This document shows positions 1 to 12,540 of a stretch of 64,000 nt of DNA, piece after piece; position 1 is the first letter of the stretch; each line of letters starts with the position of its first letter. The notes beneath the pieces are model-generated. The model made no database searches. It saw only the letters and a program-made list of their open reading frames with translations, and was not told where the DNA came from. Source of the DNA: Adineta vaga (Eukaryota > Rotifera); assembly GCA_021613535.1 (NCBI GenBank), contig CP075495.1:2480001-2544000 (forward strand). Reading direction: 5' to 3'. The position numbers were made by a program, and so were the translations under genes.

Positions 1-28
1 AATGAAAATCAAGAAGAATGATAAATTA

Positions 29-2945
29 TTATACAGATAAACGTTTAAGATCAGATCGACATCGAATCGATTCGGAATCTTGACGAAAACGAGTTAACAT
101 TGTTTGTAATCTCGTTGAAGAAAGAATATTGTCAGTATCATTCGTACTATTCACATTGCTTGTTTGACCAAAAGATGTGGATTTATGTATAGGAGAAGTT
201 ACGACTGCTGATGCTGGCCAATCAATTGCTAGAGAATCATTTCGAGATGATTTACCTCCGAATGTCGTTGTCATTTGTGGAATATTCGTTGATGTTTGTA
301 GATGATAATCAATATTGGACGGTTTGCCCATAGATAACGCTCGTCGAACAATAATCGAATCAAAACGTTGCATGGGAACGAGATGTGTCACTTTTCCTGG
401 TAGACGACGAACAGTAAATTTTTTTCGTTCTTTCTTTTTACGTTTAAAACAAGAAAAACAATGGCATGGTTCAGATTCAGCTGGTGTCAATTCAGTTGAT
501 AGATATTCTAGATGTTCAGGCGATGAATATGGAATGAGAGTACCTAAAAGAAACAAAAAGAAAAAGAAAAATATTTGTTATTGTCTTCTTAAAGAAATAA
601 TCGAACCATTTGGACTAATCAAATCACTATCAAAATGAAGGGAATTTCGTGCTACTGCTGATTGAATTTCTTCACGACGTTCATCTTCAGTATTCATTGT
701 TAAAAATCTTAAAACTAATAAATTCATTGATGATGCAACAACAGTTAAACCAAATAGAATAAATGTCATCGATAATACAACATAGAATACATTTGTATTT
801 AATGCTTCATTGGTTTGTAAAGCAACAAAATCACCAAAACCTAATAGAGAAAAAAAACGCAAATTCAATTATCTCATTTCATATTCTCTCTTTTTTTCAA
901 TCAGAGACAAAAAAAAGCGAATCTTTTTACCAATTGTTGTTAATGTTATAAAACAATAATAAACACAATTAAAATAATCCCAAGATTCGTAATGATGAAA
1001 CATTGCTGCACCTCCGGTGACAACACCGACTGCAATCACAGTTCCAACAATAACAAGTTCAGTTTGAGTTGATTCACAATGACGAAATTTAATACATTTT
1101 TTTATTCGTTGAATACACCAACTAGAAAAATTATTTAGACGTTCACCAACTGATTGAAACATAACTAAACATAATGGAATTCCAATGACAGCATAGAGCA
1201 TACAAAACGATTTTCCCCAAGCTATAAAACAGAAAAAATGAATGCATGACATTTGTTCTTTCGATAGATTTTACTTGTAGTTGGACAGGAGTGACCATAT
1301 CCTAGAATAAGAAATGAAAATTCTAATCGGACTAAGTATATACTTATATTCTTAAGTGTTTGAAGGAAGAAGACTCGAGGCAAATTATGTGATTTTTAGT
1401 TTTAATCGGATTTTGAAATGACAGAAACATATGGAGATTAACTAATGATCAACTGAATCTTAAATAAACAAATTCATCTATGAAATCTGTTACGAAATAT
1501 TGCCGAAGAAATGTTTTAGACTTGATTGAAAAATTCTTCATCATTTATTTTTCTGTCATAACAAAACAAAAAAAATCAATGACAGATATTGACAGGATTG
1601 AATTAGAAAAGATTGTCTGTCATTATGAAAGATAAAATCTGTTATTTAATATGTTCGAACGTTTTGTTTTCTTTTTAGGCAAAGAAAAAAAAATTACAAC
1701 ATATAAATCATTTTTTTTCCTCTTTTTATTCAAAGAAACCAATCAATTCAACTCTTTTGTAAAAGATTATGTTAATAATTCGTTAGTTATAGTTATAGTT
1801 TCTATCTTCTCTTCGAATTAATACCTTGAAATGTATATATATTTGCTCCGACATGACATTCTTCGATTGACGTCATTGAAAACACTCGTACTATATCCTA
1901 TGATTTTGACAATCATCTTTCTCTCGCTTTTCTATTAGCGGGCAAATACACTTGTATGACAGGACGTACTCCACGAAGGCTAATGGTTCGAACGGCATGA
2001 GTAGTAGAGATATCAAGTCTCTCTTTGATGAGAAGAAGAAAAAGGAAAAGAAAACTTCATGTGCAAGATGAAGATTAACAAACATCAGTAAAGTTCTACT
2101 TTTCTTCTTTTGTGTCTGTTCTAAACTAGAAAATTAGATAAGCCATTGTTAAAACTAGTAGGTAACAGTAGGAGTCCATCAAAACAATTGAAGAGAATAG
2201 ACGTCAAAGCAAAGAAAACACAATCGAGGCCAAAATGCAACACATATTCTAATTGATTGTTTTCTATATTTTAAACAATGACAACGAGAGAATAATTATC
2301 ATTTCAGGCTTTACAAGTTCTATTTTGAAACACATGAATATGTAACTAAATATTTCTATTTAGGAAAAAAAATGAGAGATTGAGAGACATAAAAAGAAAT
2401 ATAGTGAAACTGTAAATTGTCTTAATTGACATGCAATGCATAACTTTTCATGTTACTCCTCTTTTAGTCTCATTAAAAAGTTAGTGAAAGAGAGAGACAA
2501 AGAAAAGAATGTGATGTTAGACAAACATATATATATATATATATAGATATAAGCAGAAGATTTAATCTTTTCTCAGATCAATCACAATATTGACTTACCA
2601 ATAGTTGTTATGACAGTAAGTGAAAAGAAGAATGCTCCCGGAAATTTCCATTGTGCACCGGCTTTATGTGGTTGATATTTAATAACAATATCTTCAAGTT
2701 CGAAATATTCCATTCGAGATATGTTATATGAAATGAGCATGTTATCTTCGGCCGCTTGATACTGTTTGCGCAAGAAATCTTCAGTATTCGATTCGAGCGC
2801 GTCAAAGATGGCCGCACCAACCAGCAAATAGCTAAAATGAGACATTCATTTGTTCTATTCTTTTTTTTTTCCTTAAAATCTTCTAATTAATATACCTGAA
2901 CGTCGAAACAATAAGTGTTAAGGTACGAACGTTCTGCTTTTTCAT
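29..2945 (-). CDS. Two-pore-domain potassium channel, TASK (KCNK3/9/15) type
   Basis: Background K+ leak channel of the plasma membrane. Six exons read on the minus strand: 2945-2896, 2831-2599, 1301-1275, 1221-931, 840 to about 620, and 556-29. The N-terminus MKKQNVRTLTLIVSTFSYLL followed by VGAAIFDALES is the TASK signature. The first pore is TTIGYGH, assembled across the 2599/1301 splice; its His sits where TASK-1 has its pH sensor. Next come a GIPL segment, a GERLN segment and the second pore TTIGFGDFVALQ. The 27-nt third exon is fixed by frame closure. The donor of the fifth exon is uncertain: three phase-compatible GT sites lie near 607-625, and an in-frame TAA at 578 would otherwise end the protein. 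The last exon codes for a hydrophilic cytoplasmic tail ending DLKRLSV, like the 14-3-3-binding tail of TASK-1. Family assignment is firm; paralogue not resolved. Confidence 0.92.
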
Positions 2946-3869
2946 ACTCGCATCATCAACGCACCGACTCGGCCAGCATTAAACTTCCGGCGAGAATGTG
3001 CGTTTGATATTCTGCTTCTTTGTCGATCACCGGGCTAATTTGCTGATATTTGCATCTGTTATGATTTCTGTATATAATAAGAACGATAAAAAGAAAGAAA
3101 CCTAAAAATAGTTTGTCGTTATTGTTCTTGGATACGAATGAATAAATAGATGAATCAATGTCAACAATTGAGTTCAGGGAGGATGAAAATAATGTTTATG
3201 TGTATATATCTGTATGAGTTAATAGTTAAGAATGCCGATCATGAACGGTGATAGTTGTAGTAAGCTTAGTATTGTTGGAATGATCACGGAAAGAAGAGGA
3301 AAAGAAACAACATACATCATAGACGGCAACAAGTTTGCAGCAATACGAGAAAGAAATCGACATTGCGATCATGGCCAACATCGATGCGATGCATTGACAT
3401 GAGTTTTCTATCGAAAGAATTCGTAACGCATGAGAGAAAGAGACAGAAAGCTAAATGATATTTGACAGATTCCGTCGTATTTTGATGTGTTATAGATCTG
3501 CGAATTTCTATATGTGTGTGTTCAAAATATTGGTGATAGTAGTAGAACAAAGTTAGTCAAAATGAGACAGAGAAATAACGACCATTCGAGGAGGAGGGTG
3601 GAGAAAGAACGAAGGATCTGGCACGTATACACACATACGGAGCGAGAACGAACAGTCGGCTGTTTTATTTTTTTTGGAAATAGTGTCGAACCAGCAAGAA
3701 AAAGAAGCAGCAACGCACAGAAACCTTCTTGATTCTTTTTTTCTTCTATTCTCCATCTCTTTCTCGTCTCACTTTCTGTCTCTGTCTTTCTCTTCTTGTC
3801 TCTCATCTTTCCTTCGTGTCGTTCCCATCGTTTCTTAGATAGGCAACGCGCCCAGCAAGAAGTAGTAGA

Positions 3870-3910
<41 letters not shown>

Positions 3911-5774
3911 GACGGCAGCAGCGTGATGCTGTTGTCGATGACAACAAGGCAAATCAGGAACAATGATGATAATGATGATGTAAAGCACATCTCAAACTAC
4001 GTAAGAGTAATATCACATTGATGGACAAATGTATATTTATCAACGTATATTCTACGCTAAAGATAACAGAAAATTCAGAAGATGATTCTCAGATCAGGTC
4101 ACTCTTTATTTTTGTTCTAATTCAATGTGTCTTCCCTTTATTAAATGTATACGCATTTGAAGTTAGTTTGCAGCCGATCGAATGCAAGCAAATAAGCAAG
4201 CGAGAAAACACATAGACAAACGCTTGCGGACATTCTAGTTTATTCAATTCCTTTCCTATTCCACACAACTATTGCTTATTTTTCTTCTCAATCGAAGCAT
4301 ATATATATTTATATATGTAAGATAGTAAAGAACGAGACGAAAAAAATTCCTCGTGTACAAATATAGAATTGTCAAAGAAGCCTCGATGTCAATAAAGTGA
4401 GAGAGAGAGAGAGGGAGAAATGGAAATGAATAGATTGATAGATTGCTAGTTGAAGCTTCGAACGGACGTTTTTTGTCATGTTAAACGATTTTAAAGAGAA
4501 AGAAGAAACTTACATAAGCAGGAGATACTTGAAATCGTCTGGAAGTACGCATCAATTTTCTTTATATCTCTTTTTCTTTCTTGTTATATTATTCATAAAC
4601 TATAATATACAGCTGTTACAATTTCTGTCATCCACACAGGGTTTTCTCTGTACTTTTATATATACATTAATAACTTTAAAATGAATGACAAGATTATTAC
4701 ACAATAGAATAATATATTGTAAGATTTAAAAATAGCAAGTGATTTTTCAAGTCAAAAAAAGAAAGAATAAAATATCGAAAAATATTAACTCGATAGATAG
4801 TATCAATATTTAACAAATGAGAAAAATTACAGAGTAAATACATTAGAGAATATATATATATATATTTATATTTTGTCTCTATTATAGCGCTCATGCGCAT
4901 AACAATCAATTAGATTAAACTCTACATCTACACACACATACACATTATCAACAATTTGTCTCCTAGAATAATTCATTGGAATGAAAAAAACTAATTTCTC
5001 TCGTTTTTTTTTGTTGTCTTCAATCACAAAATCAATTATTTAGGTCTGTAGATTTCTTATTATTCAATGATGTGTCTCGATGAAACGAATGTCGACAATC
5101 AGTTTTCTTGTTTCTTCAACTGTCTCATTCAATCGTCGATCTTCATTAAACATCTGATAGACGACAACACGATCGATATAGATGGAAAGGAAATCAAGTT
5201 TTATGTTGATTTACATTCTCAATTGATGTAAGGATGATAAAAGAGAAAAATATGCAATTTGAATCATTTTATTTTTCAAATACTATATATCAACACAAAA
5301 AAAAACACACGACGCAATAATCGAAAAAAAATCACAATATATCAATATCATATTTACGATGTTTATGAGAAAAATTGTTTTTCTTTTTCCTATATAAATG
5401 AAACAAAACCGAATTTATTCGATGTCAATCGAATGTGAATTTGTCCAGTCATTATGAAGGATAAAACATACTGTCGGATCTTTTCCTTTTCTTCCTTATT
5501 TTGTCGTTCTTACATATGATGTTCGCTATTTTATTTTCTTTTTTTATTTCCGGACTACCGAACGAGCGTTTTCTCTCATTCTCTCTTTCTTTTTCTTTTT
5601 TTAATACCTACCTTCAAATACTTCGTCGTAATATTTTCAGATGCGAGACAAACGTGTAGGGAAAAAGAAGGAAATCAGCGAGTGAATAATACGCAAACTT
5701 TGTAAAATGAGTTCTTTGTTTTTTTTGTCTTCGAGAATTTTACAAGGCATTCTTGCTTTTTTTTGAATTTATAG
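2946..5774. other. Long non-coding stretch between divergent K2P and RNF217 genes
   Basis: No convincing gene was found. The region is AT-rich with homopolymers and short repeats, among them a GAT/ATG run at 3872-3909, a GA run near 4398-4414 and TA runs near 4300 and 4855. Open frames here are low-complexity (poly-His, poly-Ile) readings of those repeats. It must hold the promoters of the two genes that diverge from it. A pyrimidine-rich tract and AG immediately precede the RNF217 start codon at 5775, so an untranslated leader intron may also lie here. Confidence 0.6.
3872..3909. repeat. (GAT)n trinucleotide microsatellite
   Basis: About 12 uninterrupted copies of GAT/ATG lie in non-coding DNA upstream of the K2P gene. 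Read on the minus strand it gives spurious poly-His or poly-Ile frames. It is flanked by less regular GAT-rich sequence to about 3980. Confidence 0.95.
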
Positions 5775-7277
5775 ATGGCTTTGACCAGTAATCAAATACA
5801 ATCAAATCGACGTTTACAAACATGGCCTTTTCTTAGACGCAATGCTGTTTTCAACGGATATCATCATGACAAAACAGATCATAAAATCAATTATGATTCT
5901 GAACTTGATTTAACACGTCGTGGATCGTTAAAATCAATCTTTATGACAGATTCATCAAAAACCATACAAATTAATGAAGAAAATCTTTCGCAAGATCTCA
6001 ACACAACAACTATGAATAAAGGGTGACAAACGAAAGAATAATATAGTGAAAATGATTCAGTAGCAGATTGAGGAAAGAAACATGACATTGAAGGGATTTC
6101 GAGTACCATGATTTTCTCATTATTATACTAGATCATGGTCATAACGAATGCCATCAAGTCAAGATATAACTCTTTTTTTTTTCATCCGGTACAGAGAGAA
6201 AAATAAACATAGACATTTCAATCAAAATTGACTACTTGACCTTCGTCTATAAGTATGAAATATAAATAAATTCACACTTCATATGTGATTAAGTTAGTTC
6301 ATGAAAGAAGATTCATAGTTTTAATTTGTCTTTTTTACATCTTTTTTTTTAGAAATGTTATAACAACAAGTTTTCGAAAGAAATCTTTGGGTGTTGTTGA
6401 AAACATGTATGATTGTCCAATATGTTGTGATAGTTTTTCATTGAATGATCTCAAACAAATGGCATGTTGTTCAACAAAACTTTGTTCATTATGTCTTGTA
6501 ACTCATACGATAACAAATATTACTAATGGCAAACTTCATATTGAATGTCCAGCATGTTCTGTTCAAATAAATTCTTCTTCAATTCTATATAATAGTGAAT
6601 TACCTGTATCATTACGCGAACGTTATCAACAAATTTTAGCACAAGATCTTTCAGAAAAACAGAATACGTGTATAAAATTATGTCCACATTGTAATTATAT
6701 TACTGTTATTGATGAAAAAGATTCTATAAAATATGGAAAGAAATCTCATCGATCAACTGAACGATGGTTACATTGTGAACAATGTGAGAAAGATTGGTGT
6801 TGGTCATGCTATGCTCCGTCACATCCAAATGAAACTTGTCGACAATTCAAAACAAATCATACACATATCGATCTATGGGCACGAACACGTCGTTCTGATA
6901 ATAATAACCAACGTAATGCTCAACGTTGTCCAAAATGTTCAATTTACATTGAAAAAATCGATGGTTGTGATCATATGCATTGTACAAAATGTGATTCGAA
7001 ATTTTGTTATCGTTGTGGTTCTCGTATGAGATTACCATTTTATATTGGACATGATGCGAAATATTCAATATTTGGTTGTAAATATAAATTATGGCCAAAT
7101 CGTCCATTATTACGTTGGCTTGTTCGTGGTTCAATATTTGCCAGTGTGTTTTTATTAACTCCAGTTGTACTTGCAGCATTAATTGCATTAATTGCAATTG
7201 GAATTCCAACAGTTCTCATTGTTGGTTGCTTTGCTTTACCTATTTTTGTAGGTTTAGAATGTCGAAAACGATCGTAG
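5775..7277 (+). CDS. RNF217: RBR (RING-IBR-RING) E3 ubiquitin ligase, RNF217-like, tail-anchored
   Basis: Probable E3 ligase that passes ubiquitin through a RING2 cysteine. Two exons, 5775-6022 and 6353-7277, are joined in frame (AAAGG/GTGACA donor, tttttttttag acceptor). Exon 1 codes for a hydrophilic N-terminus starting MALTSNQIQ. Exon 2 starts near the RING1 (YDCPICCDSF ... CCSTKLCSLC). It continues with the IBR (LCPHCNY ... CEQCEKDWCWSC) and RING2 (RCPKCSIYIEKIDGCDHMHC then FCYRCG), where the Cys of GCDHM is the expected catalytic residue. After RING2 the sequence YSIFGCKYKLWPNRPLLRW leads into one or two hydrophobic segments ending CRKRS, the arrangement of vertebrate RNF217. Intron 1 is about 330 nt, long for this window. 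The ATG directly follows a splice-acceptor-like ttgaatttatag, so a leader intron or trans-splicing is possible. Confidence 0.9.
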
Positions 7278-8173
7278 ATATCTGTGTTCTATTGCAACAT
7301 TACATCCAAGAATTATTTCTTTGTATAAACTGTCTTTCATGTGAGATATAAATCTCATATTTCTTTTTGTATATACAAGTTTATTAAAGTAATGAATATA
7401 AACTACTGATTCTTAATACATTCTATGGAACTAAAACAACGCTTAGATTACACTTATTATTACTATGTAACTTGAGTTGATTTCTACGAAAACGAATCAG
7501 ATTATGATGTCAGAGAGTTCATATGAGTAACATTGAGTTGAACTGAAGTTATTTTCAAATTTGTTGAATTTAACTGAAGAATTTCCTATCATATTAAATT
7601 ACTGATGCAAAAATTGTCTTTTAAAATGACTAATTTATATGAATGGTTAGTTATGCTTAAAAATCATGAAGTTATATGTATTATTAATCAATCAATCTTC
7701 AAGGTAAATTATACTGATTGCAGGCGAATAATTATATAGTTATTGAATTTATTTCAAATCTACTCAGAAAAGAAAAATATCAACATGATTCGACCCTTGG
7801 CGACAACATTTTGACTAGAATTCAAATAAGACTTATAGGAAGCTCCATGTTGAGTTATAGCCTTCATAGATATTGAGTCAAATAATCTAATAAAGCAATC
7901 TAGGAAGTAGTTGTTCAAGTCACGTCTAGTACAGACCTCTTAAGGTATACTCCAGAAGGAAGAACATCATTCTGATTGGCTATAACTTCTATCTAATTAC
8001 AGCATAGTTTTGAAGAGAGAAAGAAAGAGAAAAAATAGAAAATAGAACTGTTTTTGGCACGCAATGCAAAAATATTGTTTATTTGTCATCATAAACATTG
8101 TTTTTACAATTTTCACCATACATTACATAATCCTCTTTTTTTTCTCTCGATGTAGTCTTAAATGCGCTGATGG
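7278..8173. other. Intergenic region, RNF217 to ENTPD
   Basis: No gene recognised. The 5' part is the RNF217 3' UTR, with AATAAA-like AT-rich sequence near 7383-7400. The last few hundred bases should contain the ENTPD promoter and 5' UTR. No repeat family or RNA gene was identified. Confidence 0.5.
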
Positions 8174-10745
8174 ATGACGTCGTTGCAGTTACATTCATGC
8201 AATCCAGGCTATTTGGTAATGACCATAGCATTTGTATTCAGCGGTTTCATTGTTTGGTTAATGTTAAGTCGTGTATGTATTGAACTATGAACTTTTTCTT
8301 TTTGAATGAAATATCTTGTATGATAACAGTCTAATTCTGCTACAATGGAACTAATCGATACCAAATCTCTTATAAAAAGTCAAGAAGTCATGCAACGTGG
8401 TGATGCTGGTGGTGTTTATGTTCCGAAAAAAATCGGTAATGAAGATCCAAATTTACATTATGGAATAGTTATTGATTGTGGAAGTAGTGGATCACGACTT
8501 TATATATACATTTGGCCAGAACATTCAGGAAGAGAAAATGAATTATTACAGATCAAACAATTGCTGGATAGAGAAGGAAGACCAGTTGTGAAAAAACTCG
8601 AACCAGGTTATTGAATTCTCTCTTTATACATCAAATCATATCACGATATTTTCATCATATTAGGTCTTTCATCAATGGAAGATACACCGGAAAATGCAAC
8701 TGAATATTTGAAAACATTATTAGGTAAATTATTCTTATTCTATAAATTGATAATTATTATTTATTGGATTATTTAGATTTTGCTGCAGCAACTATTCCAC
8801 CAGATAAACATCGCGATACTCCATGTACGTAGAATAATTTTTACTTAGTTTTCTATTTTTATTCTTCGTATAGTATATATTCTTGCTACAGCTGGTCTTC
8901 GATTTCTCAGTACAGAGTAGGAATAATTTATTATAGATTTGTTTTAACAGGAAGACTTTCATTCTTCTTTTTAGTAAACAAAGGAAATTACTTGAAGATT
9001 TATTCAATGATATTGTTCGTGATTACAATTTTCAAATTGAAAAAACTCATATACAAGTTATTCCCGGCAAATTAGAAGGAATCTATAGTTGGATTGCAAT
9101 TAATTATGTTCTTGGACGTTTTCAAAATAATAATACTGCTGAATCAAGTAAATGATTGGAGAAAAAGTTGAATTCAAATTATAATTTAGTGATTATTTAG
9201 TATCTGTTAGTGATGGAAAATCGGTTTCTATTTCAAAAAAACGACCATCTACTGTAGGAATTCTTGATATGGGTGGTGCATCAGCGCAAATTGCTTGTAA
9301 ATGTGCTTTTTTCGATATTGTAATTTGAATACAATTGTATTTTCATCTTTTCTTTTTCTTTTAGTTGAAGTATCGCCTGATGTAAGTTTTGCATTTCTTG
9401 TTTTTCCGATGATTCTTAGACGTTTATTTGTAGATACCAGTTGAAGGTGAAGAAGTAGCTGAATTTTCCTTAGGTTATGATGAACATCAAGAAATGTTTA
9501 AATATAAAATCTATGTTACTACCTTCCTTGGCTATGGTGCCAATAAAGCATTTGAAAAATATATTGATCGAATTATTGATCTCTCACTCAAGTAGATCAA
9601 TTGAATTGAAAATCTTTGTTTTATTTTTCAATATTGTTCTAGATCGTCAACAACAAATTCATCACATATTGTCATCGATAATGCCGATTGTTTACCTCGA
9701 GGATATTCAGCAAATTATACACGAGATAATAAAGCTATAACGATTATTGGTGAAGGAGATTTTACTAGTTGTGCGAAACATTTAGTTACTCTATTGAATT
9801 TAAATGCTACATGTAAACGAAAACCATGTTCAGTTAACGGCGTCTATCAACCGACTATAAATTATGAATCACAAGATTTCTATGGATTTTCAGAGTTTTG
9901 GTATACAATGGAAGGTTTGTTTGAATAGTAGAAGTTTTCATTGAATGAATTGCTTTTTCTTCAAGATGTTTTGAGAATTGGTGGTCCATATGGTCGATTA
10001 ACGTTTTTAAATGCATCATCTGTAAGTAAATAAAAAAACGAATTTTGAATTAATAAAGAAAGAAATTGTTTTCAATTTAAAGAATTATTGTAATTCAAAT
10101 TGGACTGATATTCGTCAATGGTATAATAATAAACAATTTCCTAAGGCTGATTTAAATCGTTTATTGTAAGAATATGATAGTTGTTATTGTAAAAGTAAAA
10201 CTTATTTTGTTTTTTCTTGTTTATTTGTTAAGATTACAATGTTTTAAATCAGCTTGGTTATTTGCATTTCTACATGATGGTTTGAAATTTCCTGTGAATT
10301 ATCAACGTTTACGTTCAGCTTCATTGGTGAATAATAACGATGTTCAATGGACATTAGGAGCGATTCTTTATAAAACTCGTTTTCTTCCCTTAAGGTTTGT
10401 TAAGACAAGATTCCTTTTCAAAACTATAATTTATTTTTCTTTTCTAGAGCGATCAATCAAGTTAAAAGAGCTGTACACTATCGACAATCTCATGCAGATT
10501 CAACTGCTATGATTGTATTAATATGTACAATGTTATTCTTATATATAATGATCTTCTATCGACAAATGATTCGTGCTAAAATTCGATCTATTTTCTTTCG
10601 ACGAAATGGTCTTCATTCATCCTCATCTAGTAGTAATTTCAATCAACGATATCAACTATTAACTTCAATTGTTATCGATGATTCATCGTATTCAAATGGA
10701 AAGCCATTATCGTCGTCATATGTTGGACGATTAAGAGGTGTTTGA
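8174..10745 (+). CDS. ENTPD4: Ectonucleoside triphosphate diphosphohydrolase, ENTPD4/ENTPD7 type (endomembrane apyrase)
   Basis: Hydrolyses nucleoside tri- and diphosphates, typically UDP/GDP, in the Golgi or lysosomal lumen. About ten short-intron exons; the first are 8174-8272, 8330-8606, 8664-8723 and 8777-8824. Exon 1 gives a short cytoplasmic start (MTSLQLHSCNPGY) and the first membrane anchor (VMTIAFVFSGFIVWLML). All apyrase conserved regions are visible: ACR1 DCGSSGSRLYIY, ACR2 TPLYILATAGLRF (made by splicing), ACR3 GKLEGIYSWIAINYVLG, ACR4 ILDMGGASAQIA and ACR5 FYGFSEFWYTME. The segment QCFKSAWLFAFLHDG and the block VQWTLGAILYKTRFLPLR are typical of the ENTPD4/7 pair. A second anchor (STAMIVLICTMLFLYIMIFY) precedes a Ser-rich cytoplasmic tail. 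Human ENTPD4 and 7 cannot be separated here, so the symbol means the pair. Confidence 0.92.
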
Positions 10746-11600
10746 ATGAGTTATCATCATACTATTCACTTGTTTTCTTTTGCTATACTTTTCTTATCAA
10801 TGTATTTATTTTTGGGGCATGTTATAAGATTGTGTTTTTTTGATATAGGATGAAAATAAAATATTTTTTTCCTTGATTATTCTATTGCATTGGATTAATG
10901 CAAAATCATGAGTGATTTGCTTCGAGAATAGTTGAATATATATATATGTTCGACTTAAAAAAGATCATTATAATCTATTCGTTAAATCAACAATAAAAAT
11001 ATCGAATTATGTACATATTTTCTTTTTATATTTGATCGAAAAAGAAATGTTCTCTATCAGATCATTTCATTTCAAACATCACAACAACTTCTGTCAAATA
11101 GTAAATATGTACTCAGATCAAATCTCTTGAAAAATTTCACTATGTTATTTCTCATTGGAATCTTTCGAAAGAAAAATATACAAGTACAATCTTCTTTACT
11201 TCTTGTTGATTTATTAACGAGTAAGAAAAAAAGCTTCCCTTTTCTCTTAATGAAATCGAGAAATGATCAAAGAAACCACTGATTTACATGAATGAATATC
11301 GAGCTATGAGCCTCGTTCAAGGCCAGTTACTTCTATAATTAATTTCATTCTCATATTAAAAAAAAAAGAATATTAGATTTTTACGGCATGCAAAAGTACC
11401 GACTGAAAAAGAAATGTTTCTTTCTTTTCATGATAATTTGTTCTGATCAGACATATTTTGCAAACATCAGATCATCAATCGTTAATATATAAAATAAAAG
11501 AAGAAAAACATGGTACAAGTGAAAAAAAACAAATCATTTTTTGTTTGCTAATTCAAAGAAGAAAAATATGAGTGAACAAGAACAGATATGATCAAGAGTT
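10746..11600. other. Convergent intergenic region, ENTPD / ODF3-like
   Basis: The 3' ends of the two converging genes face each other here. An AATAAAA signal at about 10856 probably serves ENTPD. No further gene, RNA or mobile element was recognised. Confidence 0.5.
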
Positions 11601-12540
11601 TTAATCTTTGACTTCAACAATTAGTGGTGCTTCATACATAGAATGACGAATACCGAACGAATAGCCAGGTGCTTGTTGCTTATGAAGCCAAACTTTTTCC
11701 GGTGAATATTTGCCAGGTCCCGGTTTTTGAGTCGTATCACCGGGCATTTCATTTCGTGCAATCATAGTATAATGTGGTGGTTCTTGTTTATAGATACCTG
11801 GTTTAGTTACATTGTAGGCACCTAAAGAGTAAGAGAACGAAATTTTTAGAAAGAAAGAAAGAAAGAATGTGATTTTCTACCAGGTCCAGGTGTTCGTTGT
11901 AAATCCTCATCGAAACCACCTCGTTTACTTCGTCCGGTCAAAGAATAGATAGGTGCTTGTTTCTTAGCACTTTGTACTGTTTTACCAAGCATTCCTGGTA
12001 AACCATAAGCATTTGGTGCTAAAAATATCGTCGAATTTTAGAATATATCGATAGTTTTGTAAAAACAAATCATACCAGGTGTATTATCAAGTCCATATGC
12101 CTTATGACGAGCACCAAATGAATAAGCAGGTGGTGATTGAAAGACAGTTTTCATAGGTCCTTTGTCTTCAGGTTTATAAGCACCAGGTCCTACATGAAGA
12201 TTGTACGAAATTTCATTGAATGTAATAGTTTTCTTTGAAAATTCTTACCAGGACAACGATCACCTTTAAGATCGCCACGTCGAGAATAGAGAGAATATTG
12301 TGGTGAACCATCTTTACCAGTTCGAGAAAATCTTGGATTGGGAAAATAGCATGGACCAGGTGATGAATCATCTTTATATTTACCATGTCGAAGACCAAAT
12401 GAATAAGCTGGTTGTTTTGTATGAACTGATCGTGGATCATGAAAAGTACTTCCAACTAAACCCGGTAGGAGATAGACCGGACCGGGTGTTGAATGCATGC
12501 CCGAAATAGGACCACGTGGTTTGGTTTCTGTCCATACCAT
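11601..12540 (-). CDS. ODF3/CIMAP-family ciliary microtubule-associated protein (STPGP repeats)
   Basis: Microtubule inner or outer-dense-fibre type protein of motile cilia and flagella. Minus-strand exons include 12540-12249 and 12189 to about 12077, then two or three more ending with stop TAA at 11601-11603. The start MVWTETKPRGP is followed by repeated Pro-Gly-Pro units: STPGPVYLLP, SSPGPCYF, DRCPGPGAYKP, LDNTPGPNAYGLPG (junctions approximate) and RTPGPG. Each is paired with a YSFG[L/A/I]RH or YSLTGR segment, exactly the alternation of ODF3/CIMAP1. The C-terminus is APGYSFGIRHSMYEAPLIV plus a short acidic end. Length is close to the roughly 250 residues usual for ODF3. Neighbouring ODAD2 on the same strand is also ciliary. 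Paralogue within the CIMAP group not assigned. Confidence 0.88.

Noticed and set aside
3522-3988. Minus-strand frames rich in His or Ile
   Set aside because: They are readings of the GAT/ATG microsatellite with no conserved domain or splice support.
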